Below, one piece after another: positions 25,209 to 32,992 of a stretch of 64,000 bases of DNA. This DNA comes from Longimicrobium sp. Its GTDB lineage: Bacteria; Gemmatimonadota; Gemmatimonadetes; Longimicrobiales; Longimicrobiaceae. Each line of letters begins with the position of its first letter. Position 1 is the first letter of the stretch. The notes under the pieces are model-generated. The model searched no databases. It saw only the letters and a list, made by a program, of their open reading frames with translations, and was not told the DNA's origin. The position numbers and the translations under genes were made by a program. Where the stretch lies: NCBI GenBank assembly GCA_036389135.1, contig DASVQP010000076.1:1-64000 (forward strand), read 5' to 3'.

Positions 25209-26411
25209 ATGACCGACGCATACATCCTCGACGCCGTTCGTACGCCCGTCGGCAGGTACGGCGGCTCGCTCGCTTCCGTGCGGCCGGACGACCTGGCGGC
25301 GCACGTCATCCGCGCCCTCGTGCAGCGCACCGGGGTGGACGCGGCGCGCATCGACGACGTGATCATGGGGTGCGCCAACCAGGCGGGCGAGGACAACCGC
25401 AACGTCGCGCGCATGGCCGGGCTCCTGGCCGGGTTACCAGTAACGGTGCCGGGACAGACGGTGAACCGGCTCTGCGGGTCGGGGCTCCAGGCCGTCCGCT
25501 CCGCCGCGCACGCCATTCGCGCCGGCGAGGGGGAGCTGTTCGTGGCCGGCGGGGTGGAGAGCATGACCCGCGCGCCGTGGGTGATGCTCAAGCCGCAGGA
25601 AGGGTATGCGCGCGGTGTGCCCGAGATGGCGGACTCGCTCCTGGGGTGGCGCTTCGTCAATCCGAAGATGCCCAAGGAGTGGACCGTCTCTCTGGGCGAG
25701 ACGGCGGAGATCGTGGCGGAGGAGTTCGGCGTGTCGCGCGCGGACCAGGACGCCTTTGCGCTCGCCAGCCAGCAGCGCGCCGCCGCCGCCATCGCCGCCG
25801 GCCACTTCGCGGGCGAGATCGTCCCCATCGAGATCCCGCAGCGCAAGGGTCCGCCCAGGGTGGTGGAGACCGACGAGCACCCGCGCGCCGACACCACGCT
25901 GGAGTCGCTGACCGGCCTGCGCGCCGCCTTCCGCGCGGAGCGCGGCACCGTGACGGCGGGGAACGCGTCCGGCCTCAACGACGGCGCCTCCGCCCTCCTC
26001 GTCGCCTCCGCCGCGGTGGCGGAGGAAATGGGGCTGAGGCCGATGGCGCGCGTGGTGGCGAGCGACGTGGCCGGCGTGGAGCCGCAGCGCATGGGGATCG
26101 GCCCCGTGCCCGCGACGCGAAAGGCGCTGGCCCGCGCGGGGCTGCGCATCGAGGACGTCGGGCTGGCGGAGATCAACGAGGCCTTCGCCGCGCAGTCCGT
26201 CGCCTGCGTCCGCGAGCTGGGGCTGGATCCGGAGATCGTGAACGTCTCCGGCGGAGCGGTCGCGACGGGCCACCCGCTGGGCTCCTCCGGCGCGCGCATC
26301 CTCACCACGCTGGTGCACGAGATGCGGCGCCGCGGCGTGCGCTACGGACTCGCCACCATGTGCATCGGCGTGGGCCAGGGGATTTCGATGATCGTGGAGC
26401 GCGTCGAGTGA
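25209..26411 (+). CDS. Acetyl-CoA acyltransferase (beta-ketoadipyl-type thiolase)
   Basis: Thiolase of 400 residues cleaving 3-ketoacyl-CoA with CoA. Active-site Cys in [23 protein letters not shown], His in [17 protein letters not shown] and the second Cys in TMCIGVGQG. The block [20 protein letters not shown] is characteristic of PcaF/PaaJ ketoadipyl-CoA thiolases rather than general fatty-acid thiolases, suggesting a role in aromatic (phenylacetate or protocatechuate) or dicarboxylic acid breakdown. It overlaps the next gene by GTGA. The 12-mer GTTACCAGTAAC (25433-25444) lies in the coding region. Confidence 0.93.
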   Translation: MTDAYILDAVRTPVGRYGGSLASVRPDDLAAHVIRALVQRTGVDAARIDDVIMGCANQAGEDNRNVARMAGLLAGLPVTVPGQTVNRLCGSGLQAVRSAAHAIRAGEGELFVAGGVESMTRAPWVMLKPQEGYARGVPEMADSLLGWRFVNPKMPKEWTVSLGETAEIVAEEFGVSRADQDAFALASQQRAAAAIAAGHFAGEIVPIEIPQRKGPPRVVETDEHPRADTTLESLTGLRAAFRAERGTVTAGNASGLNDGASALLVASAAVAEEMGLRPMARVVASDVAGVEPQRMGIGPVPATRKALARAGLRIEDVGLAEINEAFAAQSVACVRELGLDPEIVNVSGGAVATGHPLGSSGARILTTLVHEMRRRGVRYGLATMCIGVGQGISMIVERVE

Positions 26412-27196
26412 CCGACACCGTCCTGCTCCGCGTCGAGCACGGCGTCGCCTGGATCACCCTCAACCGCCCCGAGCGCCTCAACGCCTTCGCCGGCACCATG
26501 CGCGACGACCTGCACGACGCCATCGCCCGCGCCGCGGACGACGAGGCGGTGCGGGTTCTGGTCATCACTGGTAACGGCCGCGCCTTCGGCACCGGCGCGG
26601 ACCTGGAGGTCACCGGCGATCTCGTGGACCGCGGCGACAGCGAGGCGTTCGAGCGGCTGGTGGAGTCCGGGATGCGCGCGGTCCGCCGCCTCCGCGCGGT
26701 GCGCCAGCCCGTGATCGCGGCGGTGAACGGCCCCGCGGCGGGCGCCGGCGCGTCGCTGGCGCTGGCGTGCGACGTCCGCATCGCGTCGGACAAGGCGTCG
26801 TTCGGGCTGACCTTCAACCGCATTGGCCTTCACCCCGACTGGGGCGGCAGCTGGTTCCTCCCCCGCCTGGTGGGCGCCGGGCGCGCCGCGGAGCTGATCC
26901 TCTCCGCCCGCATGGTCCCCGCGGACGAGGCGTTGCGGATCGGCCTCGTCGAGCGCGTCGTCCCCGCGGACCGCTTCGAGGACGAGGTTCGCGCATTCGC
27001 GGCGGAGCTCGCGGCCAAGCCGCCGCTCGCCCTCGCCGCCGCCAAGCGCACGCTAGCCCGTTCCCTGGACGCCACGCTGGACGAGATCCTCGCCGCCGAG
27101 CGCGACGAGCAGATGGCCTGCTTCCGCTCCGCCGACGCGCGCGAGGGGATCGCCGCCTTCAACGAAAAGCGCCCCCCCGTCTTCCGCGGCGAATGA
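26408..27196 (+). CDS. Enoyl-CoA hydratase/isomerase (PaaG-like)
   Basis: 262-residue crotonase from the GTG at 26408, which overlaps the thiolase stop (GTGA). Motifs [20 protein letters not shown] and [20 protein letters not shown]. The first glutamate position reads AGASLA, lacking the hydratase Glu. At the second, [17 protein letters not shown] has Asp/Trp instead of PE. This pattern resembles PaaG-type isomerases and suggests isomerase rather than hydratase chemistry. An ATCACTGGTAAC 12-mer sits at 26564-26575. Confidence 0.85.
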   Translation: MTDTVLLRVEHGVAWITLNRPERLNAFAGTMRDDLHDAIARAADDEAVRVLVITGNGRAFGTGADLEVTGDLVDRGDSEAFERLVESGMRAVRRLRAVRQPVIAAVNGPAAGAGASLALACDVRIASDKASFGLTFNRIGLHPDWGGSWFLPRLVGAGRAAELILSARMVPADEALRIGLVERVVPADRFEDEVRAFAAELAAKPPLALAAAKRTLARSLDATLDEILAAERDEQMACFRSADAREGIAAFNEKRPPVFRGE

Positions 27197-27212
27197 CCGC
27201 CTCCCTGCCCTG

Positions 27213-27635
27213 ATGAACCGACTCCACTTTATCACATCCGCCGCACTGGTCGGCTCCACCGCGTGCCAGGCGCAGATCCCCGCGCCGCGCGCTCCCTGGG
27301 TTGTCATCTTCGAAGGCGGCCAGGCGCTCGCCTCCGTCGACACGTCGCGGCTCTCGGTGCGCGGGGGCGTCGCGGACGTGTGGCTCCGCTTCGACTATGC
27401 AGAAGCCGCAGCCGACTCCCTGCCGGGAAGCAAGCCGTTCACCCGCGTGGACGCACACCAGCGGATCACCTGTGCCGCCGAGCGCGTAGACGACCTCGCG
27501 ATGGAGACCCGGGACGCCGCGGGCCGCATCGTCGATCGCGGCCCGGGCACTCGCTGGCATACGTTCCGTGAGCACCCGTTTGGCCAGTACGTGCTCCCTG
27601 CCCTATGCAAGCGCCTCCCCGAGCTGGTACGATGA
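27213..27635 (+). CDS. Small secreted adhesin-E-like protein, paralog 1
   Basis: 140 residues with an N-terminal signal (MNRLHFITSAALVGSTACQA). The pattern APWVVIFEGG...SVDTSRL...VADVWLRFDY...HQRITCAAERV...GQYVLPALCKRL, with two cysteines, resembles the surface-adhesin E (protein E) domain. Confidence in the family is moderate, since it is judged from pattern only. It starts 16 bp after the crotonase stop, and its stop overlaps the next gene (ATGA). Its place inside a catabolic operon is unexpected. Confidence 0.65.
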   Translation: MNRLHFITSAALVGSTACQAQIPAPRAPWVVIFEGGQALASVDTSRLSVRGGVADVWLRFDYAEAAADSLPGSKPFTRVDAHQRITCAAERVDDLAMETRDAAGRIVDRGPGTRWHTFREHPFGQYVLPALCKRLPELVR

Positions 27636-28036
27636 GAGCACGAAAATTCGGAGTCGCGTTACTGGTAACGGTAGTCGCGTGCAAGGCGCCCGACGTGCCG
27701 CGCTCGCCCGCGCCGTGGATCACGCTGGGCGCCAGCAACAACGTCGTCACCTCGCTGGACACCTCGCGCATCGTCCTGGAGACGGGGACGCGCGTCGTCT
27801 GGATCCGCCAGACGGAGGCCGTCCGTGCCGCGCCCGACGCCCCGGCGACCTCCACCCTGAAATCCGAATCGCGCCACCGCATCAACTGCGGTACGCGCGT
27901 GGTGACGGACCTGGGCGCCGCGGCGGATTCCGCGGGGGCGCCGCAGCCGTTCGCGGAGCACAGGTACGGCAAGCGCGTCTTCGGAACCGTGTGCAACGCG
28001 CTCGGCAACCTCCCGGCGCGCAACTCCAAGGGCTGA
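27632..28036 (+). CDS. Small secreted adhesin-E-like lipoprotein, paralog 2
   Basis: 134 residues from the ATG at 27632, coupled to paralog 1. The signal peptide ends in a good lipobox (VTVVAC-KAPD), so it is probably lipidated. It shares with paralog 1 the order APWITLGAS...SLDTSRIVL...VVWIRQTEA...RHRINCGTRVV...FGTVCNALG, including both cysteines, pointing to tandem duplication followed by divergence. A GTTACTGGTAAC copy (27658-27669) lies in the signal-peptide codons. Function unknown. The 3-hydroxyacyl-CoA dehydrogenase starts 1 bp after its stop. Confidence 0.65.
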   Translation: MRARKFGVALLVTVVACKAPDVPRSPAPWITLGASNNVVTSLDTSRIVLETGTRVVWIRQTEAVRAAPDAPATSTLKSESRHRINCGTRVVTDLGAAADSAGAPQPFAEHRYGKRVFGTVCNALGNLPARNSKG

Positions 28037-28037
28037 C

Positions 28038-28907
28038 ATGAGCGAGCTTTCCAACTCCCGCGTCGCCGTGATCGGCGCCGGCACCATGGGGCACGGGATC
28101 GCGCAGGTGTGCGCGATGGCGGGCTACGGCGTGGCGCTCTTCGATCCCATGCCCGGCGCCGTCGACCGCGCCCTCGCCCGCATCGGCGAGAACCTGGACA
28201 AGGGCGTGGAGCGCGGCAAAGTCGCCGCCGCGGATGCCGCCGCCGCTCGCGGCCGCCTGCGCGCCGCCGAGACCCTCCGCGCCGCCGTGGCGGACGCGGG
28301 GCTGATGATCGAGGCCGTCCCCGAGGCGATGGAGCTCAAGGAGCGCATCTTCCGCGAGGCCGACGAAGCCGCCCAGGCGGACGCGATCCTGGCGAGCAAC
28401 ACGTCATCGCTCAGCGTGTCGCGGATCGCGGCGTCGACGGCGCGGCCGGAGCGGGTGGTGGGGCTGCACTTCTTCAACCCCGTCCACATCATGAAGCTGC
28501 TGGAGGTGGTGCGCGGCCGCGACACGTCACAGGTGACGGTCGATGCCTCACTCGCCTTCGCCGCGCGCATCGGCAAGGAGGCGATCATGGTGACGGACAC
28601 GCCGGGGTTCGCGTCGTCGCGCCTGGGCGTCGTGCTGGGGCTGGAGGCGATGCGCATGGTGGAGGAGGGCGTCGCCTCGCCGCAGGACATCGACCGCGCC
28701 ATGGAGCTGGGCTACAACCACCCCATGGGTCCGCTCAAGCTGACCGACGTCGTGGGCCTGGACGTGCGCCTTGGGATCGCCGAGTACCTCCACGGCGAGC
28801 TGGGCGGCGAGCAATACCGCCCCCCGGAGATCCTGCGCCGCATGGTGGCCGAGGGGCGGCTTGGGAAGAAGAGCGGGCGCGGCTTCTACGACTGGGAGGG
28901 GAAGTGA
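28038..28907 (+). CDS. 3-hydroxyacyl/3-hydroxybutyryl-CoA dehydrogenase
   Basis: 289-residue NAD-dependent enzyme of the PaaH/Hbd type. Rossmann motif VAVIGAGTMGHGIAQVCAMA, catalytic SNTSSLSVS and GLHFFNPVHIMKLLEVV (His-Glu dyad), and C-terminal domain signature YNHPMGPLKLTDVVGLDVRL. It ends KSGRGFYDWEGK as usual. It oxidises the 3-hydroxyacyl-CoA made by the adjacent hydratases to the thiolase substrate. Its stop overlaps the next ATG (TGATG). Confidence 0.95.
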   Translation: MSELSNSRVAVIGAGTMGHGIAQVCAMAGYGVALFDPMPGAVDRALARIGENLDKGVERGKVAAADAAAARGRLRAAETLRAAVADAGLMIEAVPEAMELKERIFREADEAAQADAILASNTSSLSVSRIAASTARPERVVGLHFFNPVHIMKLLEVVRGRDTSQVTVDASLAFAARIGKEAIMVTDTPGFASSRLGVVLGLEAMRMVEEGVASPQDIDRAMELGYNHPMGPLKLTDVVGLDVRLGIAEYLHGELGGEQYRPPEILRRMVAEGRLGKKSGRGFYDWEGK

Positions 28908-29680
28908 TGGAGACCGTCCGCATCGAGCGCGACGGCGCCGTCGCCATCCTGACCGTCGACCGCCCCGAGAAGCGCAACGCCCTCAACGCCGCCGTGCGCC
29001 GCGAGCTGATCGCCGCCCTGGACGAGCTGCGCGACGACGCCGAGGTGCGCGTCCTGGTGCTCACCGGCGCGGGGGAGAAGGCGTTCGTGGCCGGTGCCGA
29101 CATCGGCGAGTTCGCCGAGCGCACGCCGCTCGAGCAGCGCGCCGTCATGACCGGCCGCCGCGTCTTCGACGAGATCGCCGCGTACCCGAAGCCGGTGATC
29201 GCCATGATCAACGGCTTCGCGCTGGGCGGCGGGTGCGAGCTGGCGCTGGCCTGCGACCTCCGCATCGCCGCGGACACAGCGAAGCTGGGGCAGCCGGAGA
29301 TCAACCTGGGGATCATCCCCGGCGGGGGCGGCACGCAGCGGCTTCCGCGCGTGGTGGGCACCGGCCAGGCCATGCGCCTGGTCCTCACTGGCGAGATCAT
29401 CGACGCCACCGAGGCGCTGCGCATCGGCCTGGTGGACCTGGTGCACCCCGCCGCCGAGCTGCGCGAGCGTACGCTGGAGCTGGCGCGCGGCATGGCCGCC
29501 AAGTCCCCGGTCGCGCTGCAGATGGCCAAGTCCGCCGTCCGCGCCGCCGCCGAGATGCCCATGGCGGCCGGCCTCGCCTACGAAACCGAGCTATTCGCCA
29601 CCTGCTTCGCCAGCGACGACAAGCGCGAAGGGGTGGCCGCCTTCCTGGAGAAGCGCCCGGCGAGCTTCACGGGGCGATAA
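28907..29680 (+). CDS. Enoyl-CoA hydratase (crotonase)
   Basis: 257 residues, ATG at 28907 overlapping the dehydrogenase stop. Oxyanion-hole motif KAFVAGADIGEFAER and GGGCELALACDLRIAA (Glu), second Glu in GQPEINLGIIPGGGGTQRLP. Both catalytic glutamates are present, so this is a bona fide syn-hydratase, unlike the Glu-less crotonase at 26408. It closes the operon; a 134-bp gap follows. Confidence 0.94.
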   Translation: METVRIERDGAVAILTVDRPEKRNALNAAVRRELIAALDELRDDAEVRVLVLTGAGEKAFVAGADIGEFAERTPLEQRAVMTGRRVFDEIAAYPKPVIAMINGFALGGGCELALACDLRIAADTAKLGQPEINLGIIPGGGGTQRLPRVVGTGQAMRLVLTGEIIDATEALRIGLVDLVHPAAELRERTLELARGMAAKSPVALQMAKSAVRAAAEMPMAAGLAYETELFATCFASDDKREGVAAFLEKRPASFTGR

Positions 29681-29814
29681 CGGGTATTGGGGCTGCCACG
29701 GAGGCCCGGACGCACGTTTCGGCGCATCCGGGGCCATGGCTGGCCGCGGGCGCGCGGGGGGTGCATGTTCACCGCGCAGCCCACCTCTTTCCATCCCTCC
29801 AGGAGCCACACCCC

Positions 29815-30177
29815 ATGTACACCCTGAACGTCACGAACCACTTCTGGCGCCCGATCATCGTGAACAACAGTGCAGGCGCCAGCTTCACCGTCCAGCCGGG
29901 GTCGAGCGGGCAGCCCAAGGGGGCGCTCGGCGACGCGACCATCACCGTGCCGGGGCTCGGGGAGATGATGGTGCACGACATTGGGGACCGGCAGATCGGC
30001 GGGTACAGCAAGGCCACGTGGGGCGTGCTCCTGTCATACCAGGGCGAGGAGATGGTCTTCCGGTACGAAGGCGGCGGGCAGCTCACCATCGCCTTCAACG
30101 ACCTCGGGCAGGCGGAGCTCCAGTCCAACGGCGGCATCTCGCAGGTCGACCTGGGCGCGTTCGTGCTTCCCGGCTAA
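29815..30177 (+). CDS. Small beta-rich protein of unknown function
   Basis: 120 residues, no signal peptide. Short strands with Gly/Asn turns (TLNVTNHFWRPIIVNNSAGA, ITVPGLGEMMVHDIGD, GGGQLTIAFNDLGQAELQSN) suggest a compact beta-sandwich. Not recognised. An AGGAG site lies 10 nt upstream. It is followed 17 bp later by a DUF6916-like gene and shares the region with three tail-collar proteins, so it may belong to that cassette. Confidence 0.7.
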   Translation: MYTLNVTNHFWRPIIVNNSAGASFTVQPGSSGQPKGALGDATITVPGLGEMMVHDIGDRQIGGYSKATWGVLLSYQGEEMVFRYEGGGQLTIAFNDLGQAELQSNGGISQVDLGAFVLPG

Positions 30178-30194
30178 CCCTCCATCGCAGATCC

Positions 30195-30488
30195 ATGCTC
30201 GATACCTTCAACGCCGAGACCTTCCAGCCCTACGTGGGCAAGACCTTCCGCGTGATCGTGGACGACCGGCACTTCATGCCCGCGGAGCTCCTTTCCGTCA
30301 CCCTCTGGGGCGACGACAGCGACGGAAAGCGCCATCCCTTCACCCTGCTCTTCAGCGCGGACCGCGGCCACACGATTCCGCAGGCCACCTACACGGTCGA
30401 CACGGAGGGCATGGAGCCGTTCCCGCTCTTCCTCGTCCCGCTGCAGCCCGAGAGCGACGGGACGCGCTACGAGGCGGTCTTCAGCTGA
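30195..30488 (+). CDS. DUF6916-like small protein
   Basis: 97 residues (FNAETFQPYVGKTFRVIVDD, then LLSVTLWGDDSDGKRHPFTL, FLVPLQPESDGTRYEAVFS). The pattern of an F-x-x-x-V-G-x-x-F opening and a P-x-F-L-V-P-L near the end matches the small domain family found next to phage-tail-collar proteins. Family name from memory, moderate confidence. Function unknown. It ends just before a terminator-like palindrome shared with the convergent GNAT gene. Confidence 0.65.
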   Translation: MLDTFNAETFQPYVGKTFRVIVDDRHFMPAELLSVTLWGDDSDGKRHPFTLLFSADRGHTIPQATYTVDTEGMEPFPLFLVPLQPESDGTRYEAVFS

Positions 30489-30496
30489 AACCCGCC

Positions 30497-30581
30497 TCAC
30501 ACAGAGACACGGAGGGGCACTGAAAGAACGGAAGAAGCTCTTCTCCGTGTCTTTCAGTGCCCCTCCGCGCTCTCTGTGTGA
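30497..30581. repeat. CACAGAGACAC palindromic 3'-end repeat, copy a
   Basis: Near-perfect long hairpin: TCACACAGAGACACGGAGGGGCACTG... pairs with ...CAGTGCCCCTCCGCGCTCTCTGTGTGA. It lies between two convergent stops (30488 and 30591), with a TGGTTTTT run on the plus side. Probably a bidirectional terminator; member of a six-copy family in this window. Confidence 0.85.
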
Positions 30582-30590
30582 TGGTTTTTC

Positions 30591-31088
30591 CTACGCGGAG
30601 CCCGTGGGCGGCCGCTCCATCAGCAGGTACACGCCCTTGTCCTCCACGAGTTGAAAGCCGAGCCGCTGATATAGGCGCAGCGCCGGGTTCATCCGCTCCA
30701 CGTGGATGCTGACCGGCTTCCCCGCCGCGTCACCCCGCGCCAGGACGCCGCGGAGGAGCTGCGTACCGTATCCGCGCCCGCGGTGCTCCGCGAGCAGGGA
30801 GATGTCCACGATGCGGATCTCGCGCGCCCACTCGTCCACGTACAGGCGCCCGGCGGGGCGGCCGCCCACCAGCACGAGGTCGAACGACGCGCCGGTGTAG
30901 TGCTCCCGCCACCATGCGTGCTGCGCCTCGAACTGCTGCCGCAGAAACGCCTCCTTCTGCTCCGCGGTCCAGGGCACCTGCGCCAGCTCCTCCTGGCGCG
31001 ACTCCGCGTACACGCGCAGCAGGAAGGGAAGGTCGTCATCCCCCGCCGGACGGAGCGTCACCTCCTCCACCTGTCGCCCCACGATCAT
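30591..31088 (-). CDS. GNAT-family N-acetyltransferase
   Basis: 165 residues. N-terminal TLRPAGDDDLPFLLRVYAES, acetyl-CoA-binding motif A HRGRGYGTQLLRGVL, then MNPALRLYQRLGFQLVEDKG typical of the C-terminal GNAT half. Substrate unknown. It lies directly downstream (149 bp) of the tail-collar genes on the same strand. Confidence 0.9.
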   Translation of the reverse strand: MIVGRQVEEVTLRPAGDDDLPFLLRVYAESRQEELAQVPWTAEQKEAFLRQQFEAQHAWWREHYTGASFDLVLVGGRPAGRLYVDEWAREIRIVDISLLAEHRGRGYGTQLLRGVLARGDAAGKPVSIHVERMNPALRLYQRLGFQLVEDKGVYLLMERPPTGSA

Positions 31089-31236
31089 CGCTCACACATC
31101 GATTCGGGGTGGATCGAAACGGGTGCGGCCGCGCAGGAACACGCGGCCGCACCCCACACTTTTCACGCTTACATGTTCTCACGCTGGCGCCAAGCGCGCG
31201 GCAAAGCGGCCGCACCTCGGCACCAGCCGCCGCCGC

Positions 31237-31758
31237 TCAGCCGCGCGGCGGGAACACGCCCTGCATCGCGATGTTGAAGTTCAAGGTGAGGTACGGCATC
31301 ATGTTGTTGTGCGGCTGGTCGCCGCCGGCGGGAGCGATGGTATTCGGATCCATGCTCACCGTCGTACCCGGCGGAGTGGCGAACGAGAGTCCACCCACCG
31401 GGCGCGCGATGGAGGTGTTCGCCGGGAGCTTCGAGTTCGCCAGGTTCGACTGCGCCATGAGCGCGTGGGAATGCGCCGGAATCTCGCTCTCCAGCAACGT
31501 GATGGTCTGGCTTCCACTCATCTCCCCCAGAGAGTGCGGCGACAGCCCGGATCCCTGCCCCGGGTGCATCGGCGCACTTCCTTGCAGATCGGGCAGCGCG
31601 AAGGTGCTCTTCCCATCCCCTCCGTACACGGTGCCCAGGAGGGAGAACAGCGCGGTGTTCTGCGAGAGCGGCAGGAGCTGCCCATTGCACCACGCCCAAC
31701 CCTTGGGCGGGAAGGTGAACGGGAAGATGCGGATCTCTGCCACGAACGGATCGGCCAT
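31237..31758 (-). CDS. Phage-tail-collar (microcystin-dependent-like) protein 3
   Basis: 173 residues of the short collar-domain family (MdpB-like). N-terminal fold EIRIFPFTFPPKGWAWCNGQ, LLPLSQNTALFSLLGTVYGG, STFALPDLQGSAPMHPG, internal EIPAHSHALMAQS and C-terminal MMPYLTLNFNIAMQGVFPPR. All core motifs match its two upstream neighbours. It lies 13 bp after the middle copy. No tail fibre, sheath or baseplate gene is nearby. Confidence 0.9.
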   Translation of the reverse strand: MADPFVAEIRIFPFTFPPKGWAWCNGQLLPLSQNTALFSLLGTVYGGDGKSTFALPDLQGSAPMHPGQGSGLSPHSLGEMSGSQTITLLESEIPAHSHALMAQSNLANSKLPANTSIARPVGGLSFATPPGTTVSMDPNTIAPAGGDQPHNNMMPYLTLNFNIAMQGVFPPRG

Positions 31759-31771
31759 GTCTGTGTCTCTC

Positions 31772-32275
31772 TCAGGTGGGGGATGGAAAGATGCCGTACA
31801 GCGAGAGAATGAAGTTGAGGCAGAGGTACGGCTGGAAGTTGCTGTGCGGCTGAGAGCCGCCCACCGGCCCCACGGACTGCGGCGCCATCGCGTTGTTGGG
31901 CGGGACCGTCCGGTACTGGTCGATGACCGAGGGCTGCGCCAGGAGGTGTGTGCCCGGGGCCGCGTAGAGCGCGTTCTGCCCGGCCGCCAGGAAGGCGTGG
32001 GTGTGCACCGGAATCTGGTTGGCGGTCAGCGTGATCTCCTCCGCTCCGCCGCTCTCCGCCAGCACGAAACCGTTTCCCTGGTGGATCGGAAGGCGGCCGC
32101 GCAGATCCGGAATTGCGAAGGTGCTCTCCCCATCACCGCCGTAGGTGGTGCCGATGAGCTGGAAAAGCGTCTCGTTTTCCGAGATCGGCAGGAGCTGCCC
32201 TGCGCAGAAGATCCAGCCCATGGGGGCGAAATTCCCCGCAAAGATCCGGATCTCGCCCACGTATGGTTGCGCCAT
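31772..32275 (-). CDS. Phage-tail-collar (microcystin-dependent-like) protein 2
   Basis: 167 residues with the same architecture: EIRIFAGNFAPMGWIFCAGQ, LLPISENETLFQLIGTTYGG, STFAIPDLRGRLPIHQGNGF, QIPVHTHAFLAAG, FQPYLCLNFILSLYGIFPSP. It lies 12 bp downstream of copy 1. The central variable segment (~100-135) differs from its neighbours, as expected for a ligand or target-specific loop. Confidence 0.9.
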   Translation of the reverse strand: MAQPYVGEIRIFAGNFAPMGWIFCAGQLLPISENETLFQLIGTTYGGDGESTFAIPDLRGRLPIHQGNGFVLAESGGAEEITLTANQIPVHTHAFLAAGQNALYAAPGTHLLAQPSVIDQYRTVPPNNAMAPQSVGPVGGSQPHSNFQPYLCLNFILSLYGIFPSPT

Positions 32276-32287
32276 CGCGGTGTTCTC

Positions 32288-32788
32288 CTAGTTGGGCGAG
32301 GGGAAGATCCCCTGCAGGGCGATGCAGAAGTTAAGCGCGAGATACGGCTGCATGTTCAGGTGCGATTGGCTTCCCCCGACGTTCCCGATCGTTCCAGGGG
32401 CCATCGCAACGAGAGCGGCCGCGTCGGAGTAGATCTCTCCGGAGGAGGTCGCCAGCATGTTCCCGGTGGGTACCGGTGTGGCCGCCGTCACGGAGAGGGC
32501 ATTGGCCACGTGCACGTGCGTGGGGAGCTCCGCGATCGAAAGGGTGTGGCTCTGCTCGCCACCCGTTTGACCGAGGGTGAACCCCGAACCGGTGTGGATC
32601 GGCGTCTTCCCCTGCAGGTTGGGGAGGGCGAAGGTGGTCTGCCCGTTCCCCCCGTACGTGGTGCCGAGCAGCGAGAAGAGCGCCTGGTTCTGGTTGATCG
32701 GCAGGAGCTGCCCGTTGCACATCGCCCACCCCTTGGGCGCAAAATTGAACGACATGACGCGGATCTCCGAAAGGAACGGCTCCGCCAT
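32288..32788 (-). CDS. Phage-tail-collar (microcystin-dependent-like) protein 1
   Basis: 166 residues from the ATG at 32788 (MAEPFLSEI); an ATG 18 codons upstream is less likely. EIRVMSFNFAPKGWAMCNGQ, LLPINQNQALFSLLGTTYGG, TTFALPNLQGKTPIHTGSGF, ELPTHVHVANA, MQPYLALNFCIALQGIFPSP. First of three tandem copies with 12-13 bp spacing, so cotranscribed. Confidence 0.9.
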   Translation of the reverse strand: MAEPFLSEIRVMSFNFAPKGWAMCNGQLLPINQNQALFSLLGTTYGGNGQTTFALPNLQGKTPIHTGSGFTLGQTGGEQSHTLSIAELPTHVHVANALSVTAATPVPTGNMLATSSGEIYSDAAALVAMAPGTIGNVGGSQSHLNMQPYLALNFCIALQGIFPSPN

Positions 32789-32901
32789 ACGCCCTCCGTT
32801 GCTGTTGGTTAGAATACGGAAGAAAAGCCCAGCCGCCTCCACACGTCCCGGAACCGGGCGCCACTCTCGCCCCCGCGGTTCCCCTGCACTCCTCCGCGTC
32901 T

Positions 32902-32944
32902 AAAAAGAAGGGCGGGGTGGCGCACCCGCACCACCCCAGCCTTC
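32902..32944 (-). terminator. Rho-independent terminator of the giant dockerin protein
   Basis: On the minus strand, a GC-rich hairpin (AAGG..GGGGTGGTGCG/GCGCCACCCC..CCTT, 32908-32944) is followed directly by TTTTT (32906-32902), 49 nt after the stop of the 2510-residue gene. Classic intrinsic terminator form. Confidence 0.85.
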
Positions 32945-32992
32945 CTCGGTGACTCCCGCGCGGCCCCGGCGGGACCGCGCAGGAGCATTCCG

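Noticed and set aside
29815-32788. Prophage or contractile injection system
   Set aside because: Only collar-domain proteins are present; no terminase, capsid, sheath, tube, tape-measure, integrase or attachment site was found.
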